Counted from the first letter of the stretch, positions 26,595 through 35,320 are shown. The stretch is DNA of 64,000 nucleotides from Brevibacillus laterosporus LMG 15441 (GCF_000219535.2 NZ_CP007806.1:73501-137500); one strand, 5' to 3'. Translations and numbers: made by a program. Notes: generated by a model from the sequence alone, not told the origin.

Positions 26595-27491
26595 ATGAGT
26601 GTAGCAGATTGTAAAATCGTAGCGTTTGATATGGATGGAACCTTGTTAAATGGCGAAGCAAAAATTTCCCGAGAAACATGGAAGGCATGCGAAGAATTAC
26701 AACAGCAAGGGGTAAAGCTTTTGCTATCTACAGGCAGACCGTTTGTATCAGCTCGTATTGCATCAGACTACTACCCTTTTGATGGTTATGTGTGCAGTAA
26801 TGGGGCCGCTTTGTTTGCAGAGGATGGAACATTATTAAAATATGCTGAATTACCGAAAGAAGTTATTATTTCTCTTGTAGAAATAGGCAGACAAAAAGAT
26901 CTTTATTATGAGGTTCATGACCAGAACAGCAATCGTTGGATGGTTGATGAAGACAAAGAACGTATTGGACAGATGCTCTTCTCAGAACCGTTCATTACAG
27001 AGGGGATTACCTTAGAGCACACAAAGCGTGAATATGCCAATCGTCAATTTTCCTATAATGAATTAGCGAAGTTTATGCCTAAAGATGAGCTTTTACATAA
27101 CATTGCTTCAGGAGAGTTTGTGATTAGCAAAATGTTCTTTTGGCATAAGGATACGAGTGTGCTGGAATGGCTGCGTGAACAGACGGCAGAGTTTATTGGA
27201 AAAGTGAGTTTAACTAGCTCTGGACCGTTTAATATGGAAGTGATTCCACTTGGGTTAAGTAAATGGATCGGCTTACAAACCTTTATGCAGAAATGGAATG
27301 TACCTGCAACGGAAATTGCAGCATTCGGGGATGCAATGAATGACTTTGAAATCCTGTCTCATGTGGGGCACCCAGTTGTAATGGAAAATGCCGAGGATGA
27401 GGTTAAAAAGCTAGCGAGATATATGGCAAAGCACCACTGTGAAGATGGGGTGGCATGCTTTATTCGTGAATATATGCTCCGGAATCAGTAA
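26595..27491 (+). CDS. Cof-type HAD-superfamily phosphatase
   Basis: A 298-residue HAD hydrolase. Motif I VAFDMDGTLLNG holds the nucleophilic Asp, motif II is LLSTGRP, and motif IV is FGDAMNDFEI, with a C2-type cap inserted in between. This is the Cof/YkrA/YwtE-like subfamily, which acts on sugar phosphates, FMN or pyridoxal phosphate; the substrate cannot be told from sequence. SD GGGGG precedes ATG 26595. It follows ftsH directly, where B. subtilis has coaX. Confidence 0.88.
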   Translation: MSVADCKIVAFDMDGTLLNGEAKISRETWKACEELQQQGVKLLLSTGRPFVSARIASDYYPFDGYVCSNGAALFAEDGTLLKYAELPKEVIISLVEIGRQKDLYYEVHDQNSNRWMVDEDKERIGQMLFSEPFITEGITLEHTKREYANRQFSYNELAKFMPKDELLHNIASGEFVISKMFFWHKDTSVLEWLREQTAEFIGKVSLTSSGPFNMEVIPLGLSKWIGLQTFMQKWNVPATEIAAFGDAMNDFEILSHVGHPVVMENAEDEVKKLARYMAKHHCEDGVACFIREYMLRNQ

Positions 27492-27521
27492 TCATTTTAC
27501 AGTTGGCCCACCCCTTGCTAA

Positions 27522-27551
27522 TTGACAAATAGCTGACGGAGACAGTACAAT
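27522..27551 (+). promoter_or_regulatory. Sigma-A promoter of nadA
   Basis: TTGACA (27522-27527) and TACAAT (27546-27551), 18 bases apart. I see no clear NadR/NiaR operator beside it. Confidence 0.65.
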
Positions 27552-27592
27552 AGCGCCGAAATCGTCTACATCACCTGGCAGGGGGTAAGGGT

Positions 27593-28537
27593 ATGGAAGC
27601 TTTAGCTCTACAGAAGAAGGAGCAACGCAATGCCGAATTAAGAGAACGATTGTTTCAGCTAAAAAAAGAACGTAATGCCATTATTTTAGCTCATTTTTAC
27701 CAACGTCCAGAGATTCAGGAAGTAGCTGATTTTATTGGAGATTCCTTTGGACTAGCACAAAAGGCAAAAGAAACAGAAGCAGACGTGATTTTATTTTGTG
27801 GTGTGCATTTTATGGGTGAAAGTGCAAAAATTCTCAATCCCAACAAAACGGTGATCATTCCTGATGAACGAGCTGGTTGCCCAATGGCTGATATGGTTAA
27901 CGTGGAAGGATTGCGTAAAGTCAAAGCTCAACACCCCAATGCAAAAGTGGTCGCTTACATCAACACCTCGGCTGATGTGAAGGCAGAAACACACATCTGC
28001 TGTACATCCTCCAATGCACAAAGGGTTATCGAGTCGGTAGATAGTGACGAGATTATATGGGTTCCTGATAAAAATTTGGGTCACTATGTGTCACAATTCA
28101 CAAACAAAAAAATGATTATTTGGGAAGGGTACTGTAACACACACGACCAGTTATCTGTGCAGGATATCATGCTGATGAAGGCAGAGCACCCAGAGGCGCT
28201 TGTCGTAGTACATCCTGAATGCCGTCCAGAGATTGTTGCATTGGCAGACTATGTAGGCTCCACTACTGGAATACTGAAGTTCTGTAAGGAATCGAACCAA
28301 AAAGAATTTATCATTGGAACGGAAGACGGAACAAGATATATGCTGGAAAAAGAGAGTCCAACGAAACAGTTTTATTTTGCCTCTAAATATTTGGTCTGTC
28401 CCAATATGAAGGTAAATACATTGAAAAAGTGTGTAGAAGCGTTAGAGACCTTAAAACCGCAAATTTATGTTCCCGAGCATGTGGCAAATGCGGCGCGAGC
28501 TTCGTTGGAACGTATGCTGGAGGTAGCACCTGGCTGA
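27593..28537 (+). CDS. nadA: Quinolinate synthase A
   Basis: A 314-residue [4Fe-4S] enzyme that condenses iminoaspartate with dihydroxyacetone phosphate to quinolinate. The three cluster ligands are visible: C96 (AGCPMAD), C181 (EGYCNTHD) and C269 (LVCPNMK). Other blocks are LAHFYQRPEIQEVADFIGDS and VGSTTGILKF. It is shorter than B. subtilis NadA (368) and lacks part of its N-terminus, but is within the range of the family. The partner genes nadB and nadC lie about 7 kb downstream, beyond the zinc cluster, so NadA is expressed from its own promoter. Confidence 0.95.
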   Translation: MEALALQKKEQRNAELRERLFQLKKERNAIILAHFYQRPEIQEVADFIGDSFGLAQKAKETEADVILFCGVHFMGESAKILNPNKTVIIPDERAGCPMADMVNVEGLRKVKAQHPNAKVVAYINTSADVKAETHICCTSSNAQRVIESVDSDEIIWVPDKNLGHYVSQFTNKKMIIWEGYCNTHDQLSVQDIMLMKAEHPEALVVVHPECRPEIVALADYVGSTTGILKFCKESNQKEFIIGTEDGTRYMLEKESPTKQFYFASKYLVCPNMKVNTLKKCVEALETLKPQIYVPEHVANAARASLERMLEVAPG

Positions 28538-28576
28538 TCCTAAAGGTAAGATAAATCATAGATGCTGAAAAAAGAA

Positions 28577-28608
28577 AAGTCTGCGCTAAAGAAGCGTAGA
28601 CTTTTTTT
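28577..28608 (+). terminator. nadA terminator
   Basis: AGTCTGCGCT (28578-28587) pairs with AGCGTAGACT (28593-28602), followed by seven Ts. Confidence 0.85.
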
Positions 28609-28698
28609 GTATGATTGGGAAATATTGTTCGATTTACCTTTGATAGTGAGAATAATCTTGTAGAAAGCATTCATTTAGGATCGTAAACGTTTGATTGC

Positions 28699-29229
28699 TT
28701 ATGCAGTCGGCATAGGAGTAGGTGTCGGGTCTGCATAGCCTTTGCTAAAGTTTTCGTCAATATATGTACGGATGTCCAACTTAGTTTTACCTTCCTGCAT
28801 CATTTTTGCAGAAGTAATAGCTATGTCCATACATGCTTTGCAACGAGTGCCGTGATCGTCCCATGTGACAGAGCCGTCTTCCTTCACTTCTTTAATAAAG
28901 CAGTTTCCATTGTGTTGATGACCGGCAGACTCTCCACATCCGCAGTAACAGGGAATAGATTGAAGCAGGTCATTATGATCCGCTGCGATACGATAAACAG
29001 CTTTAATATTTGGGTCAACCGTATCCAAAAAAGTTGGGAGAGTGGAGATAGAATGGGTTACTTCCTGTAGATCGCCATTAGGTGCGTGTGACGTATGGGG
29101 TGCGTCAGGAGTCTGTTCTTGGTTTATAGCCTGAGAAGATAAAGAGGTTTCTACCGAACTGCCATTAGTGCATCCTGTGAGCAATACGATACCAAGGAGT
29201 GAGATAGACAATAGTTTTACTATTTTCAC
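28699..29229 (-). CDS. PCYCGC-motif lipoprotein
   Basis: A 176-residue protein with a lipoprotein signal peptide (LLGIVLLTGC). The mature part carries the Cys-rich motif IPCYCGCGESAGHQHNGNCF and a second pair, RCKACMDIA. This is the PCYCGC family found in Gram-positive spore formers. The motif suggests binding of a metal or a redox role, but no function is established. It ends in a Pro/Thr-rich tail. It lies next to the zinc-uptake genes on the opposite strand, so a link to metal handling is possible but not shown. Confidence 0.75.
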   Translation of the reverse strand: MKIVKLLSISLLGIVLLTGCTNGSSVETSLSSQAINQEQTPDAPHTSHAPNGDLQEVTHSISTLPTFLDTVDPNIKAVYRIAADHNDLLQSIPCYCGCGESAGHQHNGNCFIKEVKEDGSVTWDDHGTRCKACMDIAITSAKMMQEGKTKLDIRTYIDENFSKGYADPTPTPMPTA

Positions 29230-29299
29230 GTAAATTCCCCCTTATTTTCCCTTGATTATACCATAATCCATTCTTCAGGCTGTAGATGATACTATTAAA

Positions 29300-29370
29300 T
29301 CGTAATGGTTCTTGTTTACAAACTACTCGCATATAAGTATAATGAGAGAGGCAAATAGGAATGATTACGA
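29300..29370 (+). promoter_or_regulatory. znuA promoter with two Zur-box-like sites
   Basis: TTTACA (29315-29320) and TATAAT (29338-29343), 17 bases apart, form a sigma-A promoter. The site at 29356-29370, TAGGAATGATTACGA, matches 12 of 14 defined positions of the B. subtilis Zur box TCGTAATnATTACGA. A second site at 29300-29314 has a perfect left half TCGTAAT and a poor right half, and abuts the -35. Both placements would block transcription. Confidence 0.6.
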
Positions 29371-29438
29371 ATTATAATAATATCGTAAGACATAAACAAC
29401 AAATACAGACAAAAGAAGAAAGCATGGAGGAGGACTAT

Positions 29439-30431
29439 ATGTTACGGTTCGTTAAAAAATGGGGAGTTATTTTAGGTGTTGCAAGTATGGCCTTGTTTGC
29501 AAGTGGATGTGGCAATACGAATATAGCAGGTTCAGTACAAGAGAGTGGAAAACTTTCTGTGTATACAACTATATATCCATTGTACTATGTAGCAGATCGA
29601 ATTGGTGGGGAGTATGTTTCCATTAAAAATGTTGTTCCGGCTGGAGTCGAACCACATGATTATGAACCTACTGCTCAGGATATGGTGGCCATTTCTAAGG
29701 CTAATGTTCTCATTTATAATGGTGGCGGTTTAGAAGCATGGGTAGAGAAAGCTGTAAAGAGTCTAAATCAAGCTAATTTACTAGCTGTAAATACGACGGA
29801 AGGGCTTACTCTTCTAGCTTCAGAGGAACATGATCATCATCATGAGGGTGATAAAGGGCACGAAGGTGAATCGGCAGGACACGTGCACGAGCATGAGCAT
29901 GATCACGGGGAATTTGATCCCCATGTATGGCTTGATCCTACAATGCTAGAGAAGCAAGCTGCACAGGTGAAGGACGCATTTGTTAAGGCCGATCAGGCAC
30001 ATAAGGAGCAGTTTGAACAAAATTATAAAGCGCTAGTAAATGACTTGAACAAGCTAGACCAGGATTTTAAAACAATGGTAGAACAATCACCTAAAAAGGA
30101 AATTTTAGTTTCGCATAAGGCTTTTACTTATCTAGCTGCTCGTTATGGACTGGAGCAGATTGCGATTTCTGGTATTTCTCCTGATGATGAGCCATCGCCT
30201 TCTGAGCTAAAGAATCTAGTGGAGAAGGTAAAACAAAAAAATATTAAATATGTTATGTTCGAAACATTGACCTCTCCAAAAGTAGCGGAAGTAATCGCGC
30301 GTGAAACAAAAGCACAAACAGCGATACTAAATCCACTAGAGGGCTTGACTACGGAAGAACAGACAGCGGGCAAAGACTATATTTCCATTATGCGTGAAAA
30401 CCTGGAAGTGTTACGTCAGGCCCTGCGATAA
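29439..30431 (+). CDS. znuA: Zinc ABC transporter substrate-binding lipoprotein (ZnuA/AdcA type)
   Basis: A 330-residue cluster 9 metal-binding protein. It has a lipoprotein signal with FASGC and the fold's N-terminal lobe YPLYYVADRIGGEYVSIKNV with the first His ligand in GVEPHDYEPT. A His-rich loop (EHDHHHEGDKGHEGE and following) is typical of zinc-specific members, and HVWLDP gives the second ligand. VSHKAFTYLAARYGL supplies a further ligand His. It captures zinc outside the membrane for ZnuCB. ATG 29439 is preceded by GGAGGAGG; the longer frame starting at 29361 would overlap the Zur box and is not used. Confidence 0.92.
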   Translation: MLRFVKKWGVILGVASMALFASGCGNTNIAGSVQESGKLSVYTTIYPLYYVADRIGGEYVSIKNVVPAGVEPHDYEPTAQDMVAISKANVLIYNGGGLEAWVEKAVKSLNQANLLAVNTTEGLTLLASEEHDHHHEGDKGHEGESAGHVHEHEHDHGEFDPHVWLDPTMLEKQAAQVKDAFVKADQAHKEQFEQNYKALVNDLNKLDQDFKTMVEQSPKKEILVSHKAFTYLAARYGLEQIAISGISPDDEPSPSELKNLVEKVKQKNIKYVMFETLTSPKVAEVIARETKAQTAILNPLEGLTTEEQTAGKDYISIMRENLEVLRQALR

Positions 30432-30443
30432 GCTTAAATAAAG

Positions 30444-30479
30444 ATCGCCGCTCCTAGATTGGGGCGGCGGTTTCTTTTA
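30444..30479 (+). terminator. znuA terminator
   Basis: CGCCGCTCC pairs with GGGGCGGCG (one wobble), then TTTCTTTT. It separates the convergent znuA and CadC-like genes. Confidence 0.75.
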
Positions 30480-30488
30480 GCAATACAA

Positions 30489-30866
30489 TTATTTGTGTTC
30501 ATTCGCATGTTCAACTCCTGCATGTATCAGCATACGAACATGATCATCATCCAAAGAATAGTACACCATTTTCCCTACCTTGCGATATTTAGCCAGGCCC
30601 ATATTCCGTAATAGTCGAAGATGATGCGAAGCGGTCGCCATGCTAATCCCAATTACGGCTGCAACATCACATACACAGAGTTCATCTTCGAGGGAGAGGG
30701 CATAAATAATTTTGGAGCGTGTATCATCAGCTAAGGCCTTAAACAAAGGGGCTACTCCGTCTGCCTCTGTTATTCTCGGTTTTAATTGATTTACTTTCTC
30801 GACTTCAACGCATTCTATCTCACATACGTCTTTTTCCGTTTGATCTTCATAAGCCAAAGTGATCAC
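30489..30866 (-). CDS. cadC: CadC-like ArsR-family metal sensor repressor
   Basis: A 125-residue winged-helix protein with the CadC pattern throughout. An N-terminal Cys pair (CEIECVEVEKVN) and the Cys pair ELCVCDVA match the alpha-3N metal site that senses Cd/Pb/Zn. The C-terminal DDHVRMLIHAGVEHANEHK provides Asp/His ligands of the alpha-5 zinc site. The recognition helix is in SMATASHHLRLLRNMGL. CadC represses metal-efflux genes. Here there is no cadA-type ATPase next to it, and it sits between znuA and znuCB. A sigma-A promoter TTGTGA-N17-TATAAT lies upstream. Confidence 0.85.
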   Translation of the reverse strand: MITLAYEDQTEKDVCEIECVEVEKVNQLKPRITEADGVAPLFKALADDTRSKIIYALSLEDELCVCDVAAVIGISMATASHHLRLLRNMGLAKYRKVGKMVYYSLDDDHVRMLIHAGVEHANEHK

Positions 30867-30881
30867 CTCTTCCTTTCATTA

Positions 30882-30910
30882 ATTATAGAAAACGAAAAGC
30901 TACTTCACAA
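30882..30910 (-). promoter_or_regulatory. Sigma-A promoter of the CadC-like gene
   Basis: On the minus strand TTGTGA (30905-30910) and TATAAT (30882-30887), 17 bases apart, sit about 20 bases before the start codon. Confidence 0.6.
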
Positions 30911-30988
30911 GGATAGCAGAAAAGAGGCAAAGAGACTTGTGAAAGCCTTGAGTCCCTGCCCATTTCATAGTACCATGATAATATTAAA

Positions 30989-31003
30989 TAAGAATAATTA
31001 CGA
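30989..31003 (+). promoter_or_regulatory. Zur-box-like site upstream of znuC
   Basis: TAAGAATAATTACGA matches 11 of 14 defined positions of TCGTAATnATTACGA, with a perfect right half, and lies 31 bases before znuC. No convincing -35/-10 pair could be picked out around it. Confidence 0.45.
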
Positions 31004-31033
31004 TTATGCCACAAAAGTTAGGAAGTTGATTAT

Positions 31034-31807
31034 ATGCACAATGCAAAAAAGCATGCAAGTGTTGTTTCTCTGAAATCCGTGTCTTTTCGTTACGAAGATG
31101 GAAAAACGGTTCTGGAAGATATAGACTTTTCAATGGAAAAGGGCGATTTTGTAGGTATTGTTGGCCCAAATGGTTCAGGAAAATCAACATTAATGAAATT
31201 AATTTTAGGGTTGATTTTACCTACCAAAGGCGAGATTAAGCTTTTTGGAGAGCCTATCCAAAAATTTAAGGATTGGACGAAGATCGGCTATGTTGCTCAG
31301 CAGGCAGCTCATGGGGCCAGTGGATTTCCGGCTACTGTACGTGAAGTAGTGGCTTCCGGACTGGTTGGCAAAGTAGGTTTATTTCGCCGCTTGTCTTCTG
31401 AACATCATCAGCAGGTCTCCGATGTAATTAAGCGTGTTGGTTTGTCTGCAAAGGAAAACGAGCGTATTAGCAACTTATCTGGTGGTCAGCTACAGCGGGT
31501 GTTTATCGCTCGTGCTTTGGTAGCAGAGCCAGAACTCTTGATACTAGATGAACCAACAGTAGGGGTAGATCAGGAATCTATCGAGCAGTTTTATCAGCTC
31601 TTACGTTCGCTTAAAGAGGATACGGGAATGACGATGATGATCGTAAGCCATGATGTTGGCGTCATGATTGAGTGGGTAAATAAAGTAGCCTGTCTACAAC
31701 GTAGGTTACACTTTCATGGCACCGCAGAGGAGTTCGAGCATAAACAGGAGCAAATTTTTCAATCGATGTACGGTGAGAGCGTCAGGCTTTTAACCCATCA
31801 TCATTAA
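31034..31807 (+). CDS. znuC: Zinc ABC transporter ATP-binding protein
   Basis: A 257-residue ABC ATPase with Walker A GPNGSGKSTL, signature LSGGQLQRV and Walker B LLILDEPTVGVD. It is of the manganese/zinc (cluster 9) type and energises ZnuB. It ends in a HHH tail, which is common in zinc systems. ATG 31034 has a modest SD AGGAAG. It forms an operon with znuB and zur, separated from znuA by the CadC-like gene on the other strand. Confidence 0.92.
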   Translation: MHNAKKHASVVSLKSVSFRYEDGKTVLEDIDFSMEKGDFVGIVGPNGSGKSTLMKLILGLILPTKGEIKLFGEPIQKFKDWTKIGYVAQQAAHGASGFPATVREVVASGLVGKVGLFRRLSSEHHQQVSDVIKRVGLSAKENERISNLSGGQLQRVFIARALVAEPELLILDEPTVGVDQESIEQFYQLLRSLKEDTGMTMMIVSHDVGVMIEWVNKVACLQRRLHFHGTAEEFEHKQEQIFQSMYGESVRLLTHHH

Positions 31808-31843
31808 TCTGCCGCTGGGCGGAAGAAGGAAGGACAAAAAGGA

Positions 31844-32683
31844 ATGCTAGCCGATTGGTGGAATTATGAGTTTTTACGATATACCTTGTTTTCAGGACTG
31901 CTGATCGGATTGGTTTGCCCGATCCTGGGGACATTTTTAATTGTTCGCCGTTTATCTATGATGGCGGATGGGCTTTCCCATGTGACGCTTTCGGGAGTAG
32001 CAGCAGGAATGCTTTTAGCGAAAAAGGTAGCTTTCTTTAGCGTAGTGAATCCCTTATTTTTTGGAATGCTATTTTCTGTGATTGGGTCACTGTTTATCGA
32101 GCGATTGCGTAAGGTATATCGTGCGTATCAGGATTTGGCGATACCGATCATTTTATCTACAGGCCTAGGCTTATTTACAGTTTTAGTGAGTATTGCTGAT
32201 GGGTTTAATCAGGATTTATACTCATACTTGTTTGGGAAGATTGTAACAGTAACCATTGAGGATTTATTAGCCTTAATTGGGGTAGCTGTTGTAGTGATAG
32301 GCACAGTTATCCTGTTATACAAAGAATTATTTGCTGTGTCGTTTGATGAAGAATTCGCACGGGTATCAGGTGTGGCTAGACGCAGTATTAATCTATGGTT
32401 CATGGTACTAGTAGCTCTAACAATTGCCGCATCCATGCGAATTGTTGGTGTACTATTGATCTCTGCGTTGATTACGATTCCAGTAGCGGCCAGCTTGCAA
32501 ATTGCTAAGAGCTTTCGACAAGCTATTTTCTACTCGATTTTGTTTGCCGAAATCTCTGTGTTAACAGGCTTGTACTTTGCTTATATGCTTGATTGGGCTT
32601 CTGGCGGTACGATTGTATTAGTGGCTGTCTTTATTTTAATGATTGTGTTGGGCTTCAAACGTTTACGAGCAATCTTACGTTGA
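31844..32683 (+). CDS. znuB: Zinc ABC transporter permease
   Basis: A 279-residue permease of the ABC-3 family with about seven to eight membrane segments. MMADGLSHVTLSGVAAGML is the conserved DG(L/I)SHxxL block, and MRIVGVLLISALITIPVA the second signature. It forms the channel for zinc entry. ATG 31844 follows GAAGGAAGG. It lies 36 bases after znuC and 20 bases before zur. Confidence 0.92.
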   Translation: MLADWWNYEFLRYTLFSGLLIGLVCPILGTFLIVRRLSMMADGLSHVTLSGVAAGMLLAKKVAFFSVVNPLFFGMLFSVIGSLFIERLRKVYRAYQDLAIPIILSTGLGLFTVLVSIADGFNQDLYSYLFGKIVTVTIEDLLALIGVAVVVIGTVILLYKELFAVSFDEEFARVSGVARRSINLWFMVLVALTIAASMRIVGVLLISALITIPVAASLQIAKSFRQAIFYSILFAEISVLTGLYFAYMLDWASGGTIVLVAVFILMIVLGFKRLRAILR

Positions 32684-32703
32684 AGTAAAGGAGGAGATTG
32701 CAG

Positions 32704-33129
32704 TTGAATTTGGAACAAGCGCTCCAGTTGTTAAAAGATAAAGGATATAAATACACAGGTAAGCGTGAAGAGATGCTGCGTATTTGTGCTGAGGAAAAGC
32801 GATATTTGTCCGCACGAGATATCATGGGACGGATGAAGGATAATTATCCAAGCTTGAGCTTTGATACGGTATACCGGAATATTTCTACCTTCGTTAAATT
32901 GGGCATTTTAGAAGAGACCGAACTAGATGGCGAAGGAAAGTTCAGGCTCTCATGCTCTACACATGGACATCATCATCATGTCATTTGTACAGTATGCGGT
33001 AAGACAAAATCATTGCCGAACTGTCCGATGAACGTTATTCCTGAGATTTCCGAGGAATTTGTCGTAACCGGCCATAAGTTCGAAGTATATGGAACCTGTA
33101 AAGACTGTAATGAACATATAGCTATGTAA
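32704..33129 (+). CDS. zur: Zur, Fur-family zinc uptake repressor
   Basis: A 141-residue Fur-family regulator closely resembling B. subtilis Zur along its length (LLKDKGYKYTGKREEML, LSFDTVYRNIS, SGHKFE-like TGHKFEVYGTC). The DNA-binding winged helix is N-terminal. The structural zinc site is CTVCG with CKDC, and the sensing site includes HGHHHH. Starts in frame are TTG 32698 and TTG 32704; the latter is better placed after AAAGGAGG (about 9 bases). Zur with zinc would repress znuA and this operon, both of which have Zur-box-like sites, giving autoregulation. Confidence 0.93.
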   Translation: MNLEQALQLLKDKGYKYTGKREEMLRICAEEKRYLSARDIMGRMKDNYPSLSFDTVYRNISTFVKLGILEETELDGEGKFRLSCSTHGHHHHVICTVCGKTKSLPNCPMNVIPEISEEFVVTGHKFEVYGTCKDCNEHIAM

Positions 33130-33141
33130 AAGATATGAGAT

Positions 33142-33172
33142 AAAAAGCACCCGGTAAGGTGCTTTTTTATTT
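33142..33172 (+). terminator. zur terminator
   Basis: AAAAAGCACC pairs with GGTGCTTTTTT and is followed by more Ts. The 260 bases from here to the next gene hold no other feature I can support. Confidence 0.85.
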
Positions 33173-33427
33173 TGTTATTTGCCGAAAGAAGCGATTCAAA
33201 AGCCCATTCATGAGTTTATATGACAAAGAAACGTCAATGGCTCGATATGTAACGGAAGTAACAAAGGCACGTCCCAATAAAAAATACCTGTTCTATTTGA
33301 GGAAAATAAAATGTAAACCTTTTGTAACTACTTAGCATTTTTTGGGGTGTATGATTAAAACAACAAGAAGACAACAGCTCAAAAAACAAATCACATTTAT
33401 TCACTCAATTGATGGAGGTAATGATAT

Positions 33428-35053
33428 ATGAAAACATTAGTAAAAGTAGTAACAAGCGTAGCGCTTTGCGGTGGAGTATTTGCAGGAGTTGGAGCAGTAG
33501 CTAATGTACCAGTGTTTGCATTGGATACCCAAAAAGCACTGCAAGCCTTTGAAGAAGGAGCGCTTTTCTCACTGAAGGATTTGCAAGTAAAGCCAAACAG
33601 CTATGTACTTGATTACACACAAGCTGATCTTACTGGTGATGGTGTAGCGGACGGAGTAACCTTGATCGGTACAAAAGAAAAGAAAGATGATATTTTCGTA
33701 AGTAATATCATGGTTGTTATGCAAGATGGAAAAACAATGAAATTCACACAGGTACCAGTTGGAAAACAAAATAGCGGATATGAGCCAAAGCTAACAGTGG
33801 GCGATTTTAATAAAGATGGTGCGCAGGACGTATTAGTAGAAACGGGAGATGGCGGAAGCGGCGGAACGTCTACATATAGCTTGGTATCCTTTAAAGATGG
33901 CAAAGGTGCCGCAATGGTTGACCAAGAGAAGCTGAACGCTGGTGTTGACTTCGACATTCAGTTCACAGAAGGCTTTAAAGCAGAAATTACAAACAAAGCT
34001 ACAAAAGAAAAAACAACGGTAGATATCAGTGAAAATAAAGATAATTATATCAAAAACGGAATTTATGATGCTAAAGGCAAGCTATTGAAAGCAGTTAAGG
34101 GCGCTCAAGACGGATTTGGCTCCTTAGAAGTAGAGGAACAAGCAGACGGTGGACTTGCATTGGTTGGAACACAACACATTTGGGGCAGCTACCACGCTGA
34201 CAGCATCGCTATTGCAACAAGCACATGGAAAATTGATAACGGCCAATTGAAGCTAGAAAAAACAGAAGTAACAGCATTTGACCATGATAATTTCTCCATT
34301 GCTCCGAACTATGCACCGGGCGACAAATTTACAGAAGCAGCTCTTTCTACAAAAGAAAATAACTATGTCATTGATTCTAAATATGCTGATGTAAATGGTG
34401 ACGGTGTGCGTGACGAAGTGATTTTGATCGGTCATAAGGAAGAAGGGGAAAAGGATTTCTTCGCTAATGAGCTAACAGTGGCTGTAAAAGATGGTAAAAC
34501 CAAAAAACTCACTATGGGTACAGTAGGAAAAGAAAAAGCTGGCTTTGAAGCTATGCTACATATTGGTGCATTTAAATCCGATAAACAGAAGGATATCCTG
34601 GTAAGTGCCCCAACAGGTGGCAGCGGTGGCCTATCTACCTTTAGCGTGTTGACTTTCTCTGATAACAAGATTGTTCCATTAGTTGATCAGGAGCTGTTAA
34701 ATAAAGGTGTAGAATACGATGTCGTTTTTAAAGATGGCTTTAAAGTAGAGGTTTCTAGCAAAGCTACTGGCAAAAAGGAAACCATTGATGTAAGTAAGAA
34801 CAAAAAAGAGTATGTAGAAACTAAGGTTTATGATAATAATGGAAAACTTTTGCAGGAGACAACTGGTTGGGCTGATGGGCTTTCTGTGTTGACCCCGGTT
34901 GATGTGGACAAAAATGGTGTGCTAGAGCTTCAAGCTGTACAAAGTATCTCCGGAGCATACCATGCTGACCGTTTAGGTGTAGCAAAAACAACATGGACAT
35001 TGAAAAATGGCAAGCTTGAGCTTACAAATGAAGCACTAGAATTAAATAAATAA
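33428..35053 (+). CDS. Secreted protein of two FG-GAP/VCBS-like repeats
   Basis: A 541-residue protein with a Sec signal peptide (VALCGGVFAGVGAVANVPVFA, split near residue 31). The mature part is two copies of a unit of about 240 residues (near 56-300 and 311-541). Each copy has a calcium-type Asp loop (DLTGDGVADG; DVNGDGVRDE), a Gly-rich GGSGG turn and a WGSYHAD or ISGAYHAD motif near its end. Asp loops of this type are found in FG-GAP/VCBS repeats. No catalytic motif is visible, so its function is unknown; a surface or matrix role is only a guess. SD ATGGAGG precedes ATG 33428. Confidence 0.8.
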   Translation: MKTLVKVVTSVALCGGVFAGVGAVANVPVFALDTQKALQAFEEGALFSLKDLQVKPNSYVLDYTQADLTGDGVADGVTLIGTKEKKDDIFVSNIMVVMQDGKTMKFTQVPVGKQNSGYEPKLTVGDFNKDGAQDVLVETGDGGSGGTSTYSLVSFKDGKGAAMVDQEKLNAGVDFDIQFTEGFKAEITNKATKEKTTVDISENKDNYIKNGIYDAKGKLLKAVKGAQDGFGSLEVEEQADGGLALVGTQHIWGSYHADSIAIATSTWKIDNGQLKLEKTEVTAFDHDNFSIAPNYAPGDKFTEAALSTKENNYVIDSKYADVNGDGVRDEVILIGHKEEGEKDFFANELTVAVKDGKTKKLTMGTVGKEKAGFEAMLHIGAFKSDKQKDILVSAPTGGSGGLSTFSVLTFSDNKIVPLVDQELLNKGVEYDVVFKDGFKVEVSSKATGKKETIDVSKNKKEYVETKVYDNNGKLLQETTGWADGLSVLTPVDVDKNGVLELQAVQSISGAYHADRLGVAKTTWTLKNGKLELTNEALELNK

Positions 35054-35163
35054 CATGCTGATTGTAAAGATGGTACTGGTATATAAACTGTAATGAAGAG
35101 CCCCTGTTATAAGTAAAGCTGATGATGAGTTTTGGTGTTGAAAAGTAAATAGATTGGACAAGA

Positions 35164-35200
35164 GAAGCGGCAGGAGCCTTTGGGCTTTTGCCGCTTTTCC
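35164..35200 (+). terminator. Terminator after the repeat protein
   Basis: AAGCGGC (35165-35171) pairs with GCCGCTT (35190-35196), with inner AGCC/GGCT pairing, then TTTCC. Confidence 0.7.
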
Positions 35201-35251
35201 GTATGCTCTCACCTGTATCTGCGTAAAGATTTTTCCCCAATGATTATCAGC

Positions 35252-35280
35252 TTCTGCTCATAAGAGGCATTTGCTATAAT
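35252..35280 (+). promoter_or_regulatory. nadB promoter
   Basis: TATAAT (35275-35280) with an extended -10 TG (35272-35273). The -35 TTCTGC (35252-35257) is poor but at 17 bases. Confidence 0.5.
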
Positions 35281-35320
35281 GATGAGGAAAAAAGTAGAGA
35301 ATCACAGGAGATGGTGATGT

